A stretch of DNA of 64,000 nucleotides from Sphingobacteriales bacterium (GTDB taxonomy: Bacteria > Bacteroidota > Bacteroidia > Chitinophagales > Chitinophagaceae), in NCBI GenBank assembly GCA_012270485.1, contig JAAXIF010000020.1, forward strand, positions 74,501-138,500, given 5' to 3'. The notes under the pieces are model-generated. The model did not search any database, was not told the DNA's origin, and saw only the letters and a program-made list of their open reading frames with translations. Both the position numbers and the translations under genes were made by a program. Of the stretch, positions 19,093-28,771 are shown in pieces. Numbering within the stretch: position 1 is the first letter of the stretch; each line of letters opens with the position of its first letter.

Positions 19093-21837
19093 ATGAAGGA
19101 TTTTTCGTATATTACAAACTCCCATCCTGCATACATCGAGAGTCTTTATCAGGAATTTGTTCAGAATCCTGAGTCTGTTGATCCGGACTTAAAAAAGTTT
19201 TTCGAAGGTTTTGATTTTGCCGTGTCTAATGCTTCAGGTACTGTTGTGAGTAGCAATGGTCAAATCACAGCTGCGGAGAACATTGACTGGATGAAGGAGA
19301 TCAAAGTGTACCGATTGATCCTCGGATATCGTAATAAAGGTCATCTGATTGCTAAAACCAATCCCATTCGTCAGCGTAAAGACAGAGGGGCTAATCTTGA
19401 TCTTTCATTTTTTGGTCTTTCCGAAACAGATCTGAATACTACTTATCAGGCAGGTAATCTGATTGGATTGGGAGCTACTACATTGAAAAATATTTTACAG
19501 CACCTCAATAACTGTTATGCTTCGAATGTAGGAATTGAATTCAAGTATATCAGTGATCAGAAAAAAATTGATTGGCTGACCCGCGAAATGGAGCAGCAGT
19601 TTGTTCAACCACTTTCACTCGATAAGAAAAAGCGTGTGCTTGAAAAACTGAACCAAGGGGTGATGTTTGAAAAATTCTTGCACACAAAGTATATCGGACA
19701 AAAACGGTTTTCATTAGAAGGGGGCGAAACGACTATTGCAGCGTTGGATGCCATCATCAATGTAGCAGCCAATCATGAAGTGCAGGAAGTAGTGATCGGG
19801 ATGGCGCATCGCGGACGTTTGAATGTATTGGCAAACATCATGGGTAAAACCTATGAACAAATATTTAGTGAGTTTGAAGGAACTGCTGTGATGGATCAAA
19901 CCATGGGCAGTGGAGACGTGAAATATCACATGGGTTATGGAAGTGAAATTCAGACGCCTGATCAAAAAACCATTCATTTAAAACTCATGCCGAATCCTTC
20001 CCATTTGGAAGCAGTAGATCCGGTGGTAGTAGGTTTTGCCAGAGCAAAGGCAGATGTATTATACAATAGTGATTTTGATAAAATACTTCCCATACTCATT
20101 CATGGTGATGCATCTGTTGCCGGACAAGGTATTGTGTATGAAGTGTTACAGATGAGCAACCTGCGTGGTTATTATACAGGTGGAACCATTCACTATGTCA
20201 TCAATAACCAGATCGGATTTACGACAGACTTCGATGATGCAAGAAGTGCTGATTATTGTACATCGATTGCATCAATGGTACAGGCGCCTGTATTGCATGT
20301 AAATGGAGATGATGCAGAATCTGTAGTAAAATGTGCGGAGATCGCAACTCGTTATCGTCAGGAGTTCAACTCGGATATTTTCATTGACATGGTTTGTTAC
20401 CGCAAACATGGACACAATGAAGGAGATGATCCTAAATATACCCAACCACAGTTGTATGCGCTGATTGATAAACATCAGAATCCACGTGAGATCTATACGC
20501 AATACTTGATACAGAACGGAGAACCCGACGCACAACAATTGGCCAAAGAAATGGAGAAAAAATTCTGGGCAGATTTACAGGAGCGTTTGGATGAAGTGAA
20601 ACAAAATCCGCTCCCTTACAAATACCAAACCCCTGAATTGGTTTGGAAAAGTATGCGCAAAGCCACTGAAGAGGATTTTGATCAGTCGCCTGTTACAGCC
20701 GTTCCCCAAGAACAGATCCAGCAAATGTTTGGCAAATTGATGAGCTGGCCTGCTGAATTCAAACCATTGAAGAAAGTTGAGAAGTTGTTGCAGGATAAAA
20801 CAAAATTGCTGGAGACAGAACAGAAAATAGACTGGGCTACAGCAGAATTGTTAGCCTACGGCTCTATTTTAATGGAGGGAAATATTGTACGTATGAGTGG
20901 ACAGGATGTTCAAAGAGGAACATTCAGTCATCGACATGCGATTCTGCGTGATGAGAATACCAATAAAGGTTACAATCGTTTGAATCACTTTACTGAAAAC
21001 CAGGAGTCATTCCGTATCTATAATTCATTGTTGAGTGAATATGGTGTTTTAGGTTTTGAATATGGTTATGCCATGGCGAACCCTAATGCATTGGTGATTT
21101 GGGAAGCGCAGTTTGGAGATTTCTGTAATGGCGCACAAACCATGATCGATCAGTTTATTGCTGCAGGTGAACAAAAATGGCAGCGCCAAAATGGAGTAGT
21201 AATGTTATTGCCACACGGTTATGAAGGACAGGGTCCTGAACATAGTAGTGCAAGACTGGAACGTTTTCTGCAAATGTGTGCGGAATTGAATATGGTCATT
21301 ACCAATATCACAACTGCATCAAACCTATTCCATGCATTTCGTAGACAACTGGCTTGGAATTTCCGTAAGCCGATGATCAATTTTTCACCAAAAGCTAATC
21401 TCAGAAATCCTGCTACTTATAGCAGTATTACTGAGTTATCGGAAGGTGGTTTCAAGGAAGTCATTGATGATGTATTCATTGAAAATCCAACGCAAGTGAA
21501 AAAAGTGTTGTTGTGTACCGGAAAACTTTTCTTTGAGATGTCTGATAAACAGCAAAAAGAAAACAGAAAAGATATTGCGATCGTTCGTTTGGAGCAATTG
21601 TATCCATTACCACAAAAGCAATTGGAAGCATTGCACAAGAAGTATAATAAAGCTACCTGGTTCTGGGTTCAGGAAGAGCCATTGAATATGGGAGCGGCAT
21701 CATTCCTTCAAATGAATTTAAAAAATATCAATTTTGGAGTGATCAGCCGTAATGCAAGTGCTGCAACTGCTACAGGTTATGCAAAAGTGCATGCAGCAGA
21801 GCAGGCAGAGATCATCAATACAGCATTTGATATTTAA
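19093..21837 (+). CDS. sucA: 2-oxoglutarate dehydrogenase E1 component
   Basis: IGMAHRGRLNVL, HGDASVAGQGIVYE, GHNEGDDPKYTQP, EGQGPEHSSARLERFLQ. Confidence 0.97.
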   Translation: MKDFSYITNSHPAYIESLYQEFVQNPESVDPDLKKFFEGFDFAVSNASGTVVSSNGQITAAENIDWMKEIKVYRLILGYRNKGHLIAKTNPIRQRKDRGANLDLSFFGLSETDLNTTYQAGNLIGLGATTLKNILQHLNNCYASNVGIEFKYISDQKKIDWLTREMEQQFVQPLSLDKKKRVLEKLNQGVMFEKFLHTKYIGQKRFSLEGGETTIAALDAIINVAANHEVQEVVIGMAHRGRLNVLANIMGKTYEQIFSEFEGTAVMDQTMGSGDVKYHMGYGSEIQTPDQKTIHLKLMPNPSHLEAVDPVVVGFARAKADVLYNSDFDKILPILIHGDASVAGQGIVYEVLQMSNLRGYYTGGTIHYVINNQIGFTTDFDDARSADYCTSIASMVQAPVLHVNGDDAESVVKCAEIATRYRQEFNSDIFIDMVCYRKHGHNEGDDPKYTQPQLYALIDKHQNPREIYTQYLIQNGEPDAQQLAKEMEKKFWADLQERLDEVKQNPLPYKYQTPELVWKSMRKATEEDFDQSPVTAVPQEQIQQMFGKLMSWPAEFKPLKKVEKLLQDKTKLLETEQKIDWATAELLAYGSILMEGNIVRMSGQDVQRGTFSHRHAILRDENTNKGYNRLNHFTENQESFRIYNSLLSEYGVLGFEYGYAMANPNALVIWEAQFGDFCNGAQTMIDQFIAAGEQKWQRQNGVVMLLPHGYEGQGPEHSSARLERFLQMCAELNMVITNITTASNLFHAFRRQLAWNFRKPMINFSPKANLRNPATYSSITELSEGGFKEVIDDVFIENPTQVKKVLLCTGKLFFEMSDKQQKENRKDIAIVRLEQLYPLPQKQLEALHKKYNKATWFWVQEEPLNMGAASFLQMNLKNINFGVISRNASAATATGYAKVHAAEQAEIINTAFDI

Positions 21838-21886
21838 ACATTGAATTATAACCTTATCATTATAAAGTAATAAACAGATATCCCCG

Positions 21887-23104
21887 ATGATTGAGATAAA
21901 AGTACCAACAGTAGGAGAGTCCATTAACGAAGTAACCTTGTTAAAGTGGACTAAAAAAGACGGCGAGTGGGTTGAGCGTGATGAAGTGATCGCTGAATTG
22001 GAAAGTGAGAAAGCCACTTTTGAAGTAAATGCGGAACAAGCAGGTATACTTACCACTGTGGGTAAAGAAGGCGATACACTCAATATCGGAGATGTGCTGG
22101 CAAAAATTGATGAAACTGTAGCTAAGCCGGAAGGCGCCGCTGCTCCTGCACCCAAAGAAGCGGCAACAGCAGTGCCTGTGAAAAATGAAGCGCCAGTAAC
22201 AGCTGTGTCTAATGATATCAAAGCAACACCTGTTGCTTCAGCTATTATCGCTGATAAAAAAGTAGATCCTTCTAATATCAAACCAACGGGTGCCGGAGGA
22301 AAGATTGTAAAGCACGATGTATTGGAAGCTTTGGCCAATCCGGGTAAAAAAGCATTTTCGGGCGGAGAGTTATACAGCAGAAATATACGTCAGGAGAAGA
22401 TGAGCAATCTTCGTAAAACCATCAGCAAACGTTTGGTGGAGGCCAAGAATACAACAGCGATGCTCACCACTTTTAATGAAGTGGATATGACACGCATCAT
22501 GGACGTGCGTAAACAATACAAAGACAAGTTTAAAGAACTGCATGGTGTGAACCTCGGTTTCATGAGCTTCTTTGCAAAAGCTTGTGCTATTGCATTAGGT
22601 GAATGGCCATCTGTAAATGCGTACATTGATGGAGACCAATTGGTATACCATGATTATGCGGATATCAGTATCGCTGTTAGTACTCCACGTGGATTAACAG
22701 TACCTGTTATGCGTAATGTAGAAAGTCTAAGCATGGCTGATATCGAAAAGAAAGTAGTGGAATTAGCAGGTAAGGCCCGCGACAGCAAACTAACAGCCGA
22801 AGAATTACAAGGAGGAACATTTACCATCACCAATGGAGGTGTATTTGGCAGTTTAATGAGTACTCCTATCATCAATATCCCACAAAGTGCAATTCTTGGA
22901 ATGCACAAAATCCAGGAAAGACCAATGGCTATAAACGGACAAGTGGTGGTTCGTCCGATGATGTATTTAGCCCTGAGTTATGATCACCGCATCATTGACG
23001 GACGTGAAAGCGTTAGCTTCCTTGTACGAGTAAAGGAACTGCTTGAAAATCCTGAATTGTTGCTCTTCGGGAAAGACCCGGTGAAAACATTACTGGAAGT
23101 ATAG
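21887..23104 (+). CDS. odhB: dihydrolipoyllysine-residue succinyltransferase (E2 of 2-OGDH)
   Basis: Lipoyl domain [10 protein letters not shown]; catalytic domain [17 protein letters not shown]. Confidence 0.96.
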   Translation: MIEIKVPTVGESINEVTLLKWTKKDGEWVERDEVIAELESEKATFEVNAEQAGILTTVGKEGDTLNIGDVLAKIDETVAKPEGAAAPAPKEAATAVPVKNEAPVTAVSNDIKATPVASAIIADKKVDPSNIKPTGAGGKIVKHDVLEALANPGKKAFSGGELYSRNIRQEKMSNLRKTISKRLVEAKNTTAMLTTFNEVDMTRIMDVRKQYKDKFKELHGVNLGFMSFFAKACAIALGEWPSVNAYIDGDQLVYHDYADISIAVSTPRGLTVPVMRNVESLSMADIEKKVVELAGKARDSKLTAEELQGGTFTITNGGVFGSLMSTPIINIPQSAILGMHKIQERPMAINGQVVVRPMMYLALSYDHRIIDGRESVSFLVRVKELLENPELLLFGKDPVKTLLEV

Positions 23105-23133
23105 TTTTCGAAAATTTAATGTAAATTCATTAA

Positions 23134-23197
23134 GGCACATCTGGAAACAGAGCTCGCTTGAAACGAGGTATGTTTCCAGGTGCGCTGATGTAACCTC
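23134..23197 (+). promoter_or_regulatory. Structured intergenic leader with two competing hairpins (tentative)
   Basis: GCACATCTGGAAACA...TGTTTCCAGGTGC (bulged stem) versus GAGGT...ACCTC overlapping its 3' arm. Confidence 0.35.
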
Positions 23198-23204
23198 ATA
23201 CCCT

Positions 23205-24380
23205 ATGATGCGATTCCAGTCATACTTCAATACTGCCGTGTCCCTAATTCAAGGGTATAATGGATCGCAGCCTTTGGTACATTATCTGAAAGCATATTTT
23301 GCCCAAGAAAAAAAACATGGGGCTAAGGATAGAAAATACATCACTCACCTTTGTTATAGTTACTATCGGCTCGGACATGCACTAAAAGAGTTAACGATAA
23401 AAGAGCGATTGAAAATCGCCCTATTCTTTGCAGAAAAAACACCCGGGTATTGGTCCGGCTTGTATAAACCTGAATGGATAAAAAATTGGAATGCAGATTT
23501 AGAGCAAAGAGTCGGTTTTATTGAACAACTCTATCCTGTTTTTAGCATCCAGCATATTTATCCATGGAAAGAGGAAATGAGTGAAGGAGTAGAACTTCCT
23601 GAATTAAGCATTGGTGAGTTTACACAACCTGATCTTTTTATTCGTGTGAGACCCGGATTTGAAACTGTTGTCCGAACAAAACTGAGTGATGCAGCCATTC
23701 CTTTTCAGGAATTATCTGATGCTACACTGGCATTATCCAATGGAACAAAACTGGATACCATTCTTGAGATCGATAAGGAAGTAGTGATACAGGATTTGAA
23801 TTCCCAAAGAGTAAAATTATTATTACCGGCACAGCTACCATCACCTGTTCGGGTTTGGGATTGTTGTGCTGCCAGTGGGGGTAAATCTATTTTAGTGTAT
23901 GATCACTTGCGAGATGTGTCACTAACTGTATCAGATGCCAGGATTTCTATTCTCCACAATCTGAAGCAACGATTTGAAAGAGCAGGTATTGATCAGTATG
24001 ATGCTTTTATTGCAGATTTATCAGTCTCCACTTTTACTTATACCGGTGAACCTTATGATCTAGTCATTTGTGATGCACCCTGTACCGGCAGTGGTACATG
24101 GTCAAGAACACCGGAGCAACTTGCTTTTTTCAGTACCGATAAAATAACATTGTACACAGCACTGCAAAGAAAGATCACGCAGAATGTGGCAACAACAATA
24201 CAACCCGGCGGATATCTGTTGTATATCACCTGTTCTTTGTTCAGAAGAGAAAATGAAGAGATCGTAAAACAATTACTAGAACAGAATCATTCGCTTGAAT
24301 TGGTTGTGCAGCAACTGATGACAGGGTATCATCAAAAATCGGATACGATGTTTGCAGCTTTGTTAAGAAGAAAGCATTAA
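23205..24380 (+). CDS. RsmB/NOP-family class I SAM-dependent RNA methyltransferase
   Basis: VWDCCAASGGKSI, CDAPCTGSGTWSRTPEQ, YITCSLFRRENEE. Confidence 0.92.
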   Translation: MMRFQSYFNTAVSLIQGYNGSQPLVHYLKAYFAQEKKHGAKDRKYITHLCYSYYRLGHALKELTIKERLKIALFFAEKTPGYWSGLYKPEWIKNWNADLEQRVGFIEQLYPVFSIQHIYPWKEEMSEGVELPELSIGEFTQPDLFIRVRPGFETVVRTKLSDAAIPFQELSDATLALSNGTKLDTILEIDKEVVIQDLNSQRVKLLLPAQLPSPVRVWDCCAASGGKSILVYDHLRDVSLTVSDARISILHNLKQRFERAGIDQYDAFIADLSVSTFTYTGEPYDLVICDAPCTGSGTWSRTPEQLAFFSTDKITLYTALQRKITQNVATTIQPGGYLLYITCSLFRRENEEIVKQLLEQNHSLELVVQQLMTGYHQKSDTMFAALLRRKH

Positions 24381-25507
24381 AGTGCAATCAAATCACCCCG
24401 CTGAATAATCCCACCACCAATCACATCATTCCCTTCATAGAATACGGCACTTTGTCCGGGAGCAATGCTTTTTACATTTTCGTAAAAGCGAACGCGAATT
24501 CCATTTTCATGGTTGTATAAGTTGGCAAGTGCACCCTGATCTTTGTAACGGATTTTCGCCATTACTTCCATTCCATCAGAGATACCATCGTATTTGATCC
24601 AATTCATTTTGGTGACCAACATATCATTTTGTTCCAAGTCTTCTTCATCGCCTAGTACAACTGTATTTGTATCAGGATCGATAGCCGTTACATATGCAGG
24701 TTTCCCCAAAGCAATATCTAGACCTTTTCGTTGACCAATGGTATAAAAAGGATAGCCTTTATGCTGCCCCAATTTTTTCCCGTTTTTATCTATAAACCAT
24801 CCGCCGTTCACTTTTTCTTCCAGTCCATCTACATTTCTTTTTAAGAAACCACGATAATCGTTATCGGGAACAAAACATATTTCATAGCTCTCGCTTTTTT
24901 TAGCGAGTTCGGGATAGCCCAGATCCATGGCCATTTGGCGAATATCTTTTTTGTGGTATTTACCTAAAGGCATGATGGTTCTACTGAGCAGTTCCTGATC
25001 CAGTCCCCACAATACATAACTCTGGTCCTTGGTAGCGTCCAAGCCTTTGCTGATCACATAGCGGTCGTTGGTATGTTGTCTGATTTCTGCATAATGCCCT
25101 GTTGCGATAAAATCACAATTCAAAGCATTGGCTCTTTTGAGTAAGGCGCGCCATTTAATATGCGTATTGCACATGACACATGGATTGGGTGTACGTCCTG
25201 CAAGATATTCCTCCACAAAATTTTCAATCACAAAATCTCCAAACTCTTCACGGATATCAAGAATGAAATGGGGGAATCCATGATGTACTGCTGCCTGACG
25301 GGCATCGTTGAAAGAATCAATATTGCAGCAACCTGTTTCTTTAGAGCTGGTGCCACTGCTGGCATAATCCCATGTTTTCATGGTAATACCTACCACTTCA
25401 TATCCTTCATTATGGAGCATGAGTGCCGTAACGGTACTATCTATACCGCCACTCATCGCCACCAACACTTTTCCTTTACGGCTCATGTAATTTGAATTAG
25501 TCTGCAA
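24377..25507 (-). CDS. mnmA: tRNA 2-thiouridine(34) synthase MnmA
   Basis: KVLVAMSGGIDSTVTALML, PNPCVMCNTHIKW, SYEICFVPDNDYRGFL; start may be MSRKGKV (25486). Confidence 0.96.
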   Translation of the reverse strand: MQTNSNYMSRKGKVLVAMSGGIDSTVTALMLHNEGYEVVGITMKTWDYASSGTSSKETGCCNIDSFNDARQAAVHHGFPHFILDIREEFGDFVIENFVEEYLAGRTPNPCVMCNTHIKWRALLKRANALNCDFIATGHYAEIRQHTNDRYVISKGLDATKDQSYVLWGLDQELLSRTIMPLGKYHKKDIRQMAMDLGYPELAKKSESYEICFVPDNDYRGFLKRNVDGLEEKVNGGWFIDKNGKKLGQHKGYPFYTIGQRKGLDIALGKPAYVTAIDPDTNTVVLGDEEDLEQNDMLVTKMNWIKYDGISDGMEVMAKIRYKDQGALANLYNHENGIRVRFYENVKSIAPGQSAVFYEGNDVIGGGIIQRGDLIAL

Positions 25508-25582
25508 AAATACAGTAAGCGCCGGAATTCAGGGGTGTGTAGCGGCTTTTCAGTGCCAAACGGGGTTTCGAATAACGAAAAA

Positions 25583-26023
25583 TCACAGGTCTACCGCCAT
25601 TAACTTAAAAGTGTCGCTCCACCCGTCATACACAAAACTGCAATACCGAAGCACATCTCTGCCGATAATACCGTCATAGGGGGCATTGCTGTAATCGCCT
25701 TCTACCAGATCAATCGGTAAGGCTTTTTCCCTGAAAATGGGTAGGTAAAGGATCGCACGAAATAGTTTGAGTTCATATCGTCCTCCTGCACCATCAACTG
25801 TAGCATCATCACGATATCGATTCAATTGTAGGCGTTCGATGATGGATTTGTCTAGTCCGGAAATATTCGAACCGGTATCTATCAATAAGCGGGTGGTGAT
25901 ATAAGTATGGAATCCATTGAAGTTTTTGACATTCAAAAAAGTTTCTTCATCCGTATGAATTTCAGCTTCAACGATAGGGCCGTGATCTTGTAAGGTTGGA
26001 ATGGTTAATTGTAATCCCTGCAT
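25583..26023 (-). CDS. retropepsin-like aspartic protease family protein
   Basis: RLLIDTGSNISGLDKSIIERL; GIIGRDVLRYCSFVYDG. Confidence 0.75.
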   Translation of the reverse strand: MQGLQLTIPTLQDHGPIVEAEIHTDEETFLNVKNFNGFHTYITTRLLIDTGSNISGLDKSIIERLQLNRYRDDATVDGAGGRYELKLFRAILYLPIFREKALPIDLVEGDYSNAPYDGIIGRDVLRYCSFVYDGWSDTFKLMAVDL

Positions 26024-26169
26024 ATGGTAAACAATTTATCATCAGGTATTGATAATTGGAAAGCTTGTTAAACCAAATTCCTTACCTGATTAAACAACGT
26101 TGAAAATTTGCGGTAAATACGGTATCCACGATTAGTCATTTTGCCGATATTTACCGAAACTATTAAGCT

Positions 26170-26619
26170 ATGATAAAATTATTGGTGATCGGCAATCTGG
26201 GAAAAGATGCCATTTTGAACAATGTGAACGGAAAGAATGTGATCAATTTTACGGTAGCACATACTGAAAAATATAAAGATGCTCAGGGTGTACAAAAAGA
26301 CCGCACCGTATGGGTGGATTGTTCTTATTGGACAGACCGCACAGGTGTAGTTCCATACCTGAAAAAAGGAACGCAAGTGTATGTAGAGGGTAATCCGGAT
26401 GTGAGAACCTATACTACTCAAGATGGTAGAAACGGAGCTTCTCTTACTTTGCGGGTGTTGAGTATTCAATTGATAGGAACCAAAGGGGGTGAAGGAGCTA
26501 GTGGCAACCCCGCCTCCGGTAACAGTGGTTATACACCACAAACACCTGCCTATGGAGGTCAACCGGTCGTATCCTCACCCAATGAATTAACAGAGCCCAT
26601 GGATGATTTGCCGTTCTAA
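26170..26619 (+). CDS. ssb: single-stranded DNA-binding protein
   Basis: OB-fold LVIGNLGKDAILNNVNGKNVINFTVAHTEKYKDAQG; C-terminal acidic tip MDDLPF. Confidence 0.95.
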   Translation: MIKLLVIGNLGKDAILNNVNGKNVINFTVAHTEKYKDAQGVQKDRTVWVDCSYWTDRTGVVPYLKKGTQVYVEGNPDVRTYTTQDGRNGASLTLRVLSIQLIGTKGGEGASGNPASGNSGYTPQTPAYGGQPVVSSPNELTEPMDDLPF

Positions 26620-26645
26620 TCAAACCAAGTCACATAATTTATCAA

Positions 26646-26682
26646 GAGGTTGTATCAAAAATCGGATGCAGCCTCTTTGTTT
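26646..26682 (+). terminator. Terminator hairpin of the GAGGCTGTATC family (ssb)
   Basis: GAGGTTGTATC-aaaaatcg-GATGCAGCCTC-TTTGTTTT. Confidence 0.75.
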
Positions 26683-26685
26683 TAT

Positions 26686-26731
26686 CATCGACTACGGACC
26701 ATAAGCCATGAACCATACGCGACCAACCCAA
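26686..26731. repeat. Heptad-word repeat
   Basis: cat cgactac ggaccat aagccat gaaccat acgcgac caaccca. Confidence 0.55.
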
Positions 26732-26822
26732 TCTCAAGTTGCTTATTTCACTTCTGAGGCACCCAATTTATATGTTCAATTAATTTAATTTATTGATTAT
26801 TTGGTAGTTATCATGCAAAAAA

Positions 26823-26859
26823 ACGTAGAGATACGCTCATTTTGCGTAGTTCTACGTAG
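26823..26859 (+). promoter_or_regulatory. ACGTAG palindrome / possible LuxR-type response-regulator site
   Basis: ACGTAGAgaTACGC-tcatttt-GCGTAgtTCTACGTAG: 12/14 arm match upstream of the HK/RR locus. Confidence 0.45.
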
Positions 26860-27085
26860 TGCTATTTTTTAACTATGGAATAATATTGTATTGAAAGAGT
26901 GCTTCTATTTCTTCCAGGACATCAGAAGAATACTCATCAACTAACAGGATATTATTGAAATACCGGCTAACTGTTTATGACATCAAACCGGGCATTTCAA
27001 GAGCGGGTCGGTTCATGGGGGGATCAGCCCGCTCCTGTTTTATCTACTCTTCCCATATATTTACAAATCATAGTAATTAGAGAAA

Positions 27086-27391
27086 ATGCAACACTTAATT
27101 TCCTTACAGGAAGCTATTGATATGACTGCTCGATACCAAGCAGATGTTCCCGCAGGTATGGTGAACTCAGAAACATTTCATAAAGAAGCAGTCTCAGCCT
27201 TATTAAGTCAACCCGGATGTGTATCTCTTAGAGTTTATTATGGTAAACAAACAGATGATACGATCCATACGATATTAGTGGGCGTTGATGAACAAGGGGC
27301 AGACATGATTCAAACATCCGATCTTATTTTAGAGGAGGGTGCCCGCTGCCCACCGTTTTGTCCTCCTATGTCTTCACCATTGAACGGTTAA
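27086..27391 (+). CDS. small conserved-looking protein with C-terminal CPPxCPP tail
   Basis: 101 aa, no signal peptide; ...LILEEGARCPPFCPPMSSPLNG. Confidence 0.7.
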   Translation: MQHLISLQEAIDMTARYQADVPAGMVNSETFHKEAVSALLSQPGCVSLRVYYGKQTDDTIHTILVGVDEQGADMIQTSDLILEEGARCPPFCPPMSSPLNG

Positions 27392-27396
27392 TTTGA

Positions 27397-28059
27397 ATGG
27401 CAGACCAGATCAGACAAATAATATCGTACGGTTTAGTAATTGTGATGGCCTTAGGGGTAATATATGCCATCATCCGCAAAAAAAGGATGGGGGTCTATTA
27501 TAGACCGTTTTACGTCTATATGATTGTGGCATTTGTATTTGAATTATTGATTAAGACTATTATTCACTTAGGCTATAAAAGTCCACTCATCAGCAATTGC
27601 TATGTTTTAATTGAATTTCCCATTTTTTTATGGCTCTTTTATAATTGGAGTTCCCGAAACAATAAGATTTTTTTCATTGGACTATTTCTAGCCGGTGTAG
27701 TGATCTGGATATTTGATAATCTGATCCTGAACAGTATCTTTCAAATAAATTCTTATTATAGGATTTATTATTCTGCAGTACTTATTCTTTGTTCTATCAA
27801 TCAACTCAACAAAGTGATTTTTCAGGATGATATTACGCTCTGGAAAAATGCCGTTTTTTTGATCTGTGTCACTTCAATTGTTTATTATAGTTATCGTATT
27901 TTTATTGAGAGTTTATTCCTTTTTCAACAGGAATTCAGTAATGATTTCTTTAGAGGAGTATATTATATCATGGTTATTGTGAATTTTTTAGCACATTTGG
28001 TATATACATTAGCAGTACTATGTATTCCAGCGAAGCAAGAATTTACCTTACGATACTGA
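27397..28059 (+). CDS. multi-spanning membrane protein, putative separate sensor subunit
   Basis: 220 aa with about 6-7 hydrophobic segments; 3' end overlaps the HK start. Confidence 0.7.
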   Translation: MADQIRQIISYGLVIVMALGVIYAIIRKKRMGVYYRPFYVYMIVAFVFELLIKTIIHLGYKSPLISNCYVLIEFPIFLWLFYNWSSRNNKIFFIGLFLAGVVIWIFDNLILNSIFQINSYYRIYYSAVLILCSINQLNKVIFQDDITLWKNAVFLICVTSIVYYSYRIFIESLFLFQQEFSNDFFRGVYYIMVIVNFLAHLVYTLAVLCIPAKQEFTLRY

Positions 28060-28769
28060 TTACCACCCTGATAATTGGTACGATTCTCGCCTTTTTTCTT
28101 GTGACCGTTATTCGACAACATAAAAAAAGGTCAAGGCAATACGAGGACCGATTACGAATGGAAGTTGAATTGCTTGAAGCCGAAAGAGGGCGTATCGCTT
28201 CTGATCTTCATGATGATCTGGGTCCGCTATTATCTGTCATCAAAATGAATCTCCATTTATTGGATACAAAAGATAAAAATGATTTGATGATATTGGGTAA
28301 AACATCTACCCATATTGATCATACAGCCAAGAGACTCAGAGAGATATCCAACAATATCATGCCTTATACTTTGCAGAAGAAAGGTTTAGTTACGGCTATT
28401 ACTGAAATAACTGAGTTGTTGGCCGAGGGCAATGAATTATCTATAGAGTTCAATAATTCACTCAAAGATTTAGCGATCACCAAAGAGAAAGAAATCCATA
28501 TTTTCCGATTATTCCAGGAAGTGCTGAATAATACAATAAAACACGCGAATGCTTCTGAAATTAGGATTCATTTGTATGAGGAGAAAAATGAATTGAATAT
28601 CCTGATAAAGGATAATGGCTGTGGATTTGACAAAGAAAAAGTGATGGATCAGGGAAAAGGTTTAGGATTACAAAATATCCTTCGCCGAGCTGGAATATTA
28701 AAAGGGAAAGTATATCTTGAAACAATTCCCGGAAGTGGAACAGAATATCATTTCAGAATACCTTTATAG
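28020..28769 (+). CDS. sensor histidine kinase, HisKA_3/NarX type
   Basis: One TM; ERGRIASDLHDDLGPLLSVIKM; NTIKHANASEIRI; GKGLGLQNILRRA. Confidence 0.92.
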   Translation: MYSSEARIYLTILITTLIIGTILAFFLVTVIRQHKKRSRQYEDRLRMEVELLEAERGRIASDLHDDLGPLLSVIKMNLHLLDTKDKNDLMILGKTSTHIDHTAKRLREISNNIMPYTLQKKGLVTAITEITELLAEGNELSIEFNNSLKDLAITKEKEIHIFRLFQEVLNNTIKHANASEIRIHLYEEKNELNILIKDNGCGFDKEKVMDQGKGLGLQNILRRAGILKGKVYLETIPGSGTEYHFRIPL

Positions 28770-28771
28770 AT

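Noticed and set aside
21718-22338. 206-aa minus-strand ORF opposite sucA 3' end and odhB
   Set aside because: Antisense to well-supported odhB; composition (Ala/Ser/Thr-rich) mirrors the lipoyl linker read backwards; no recognisable domain.
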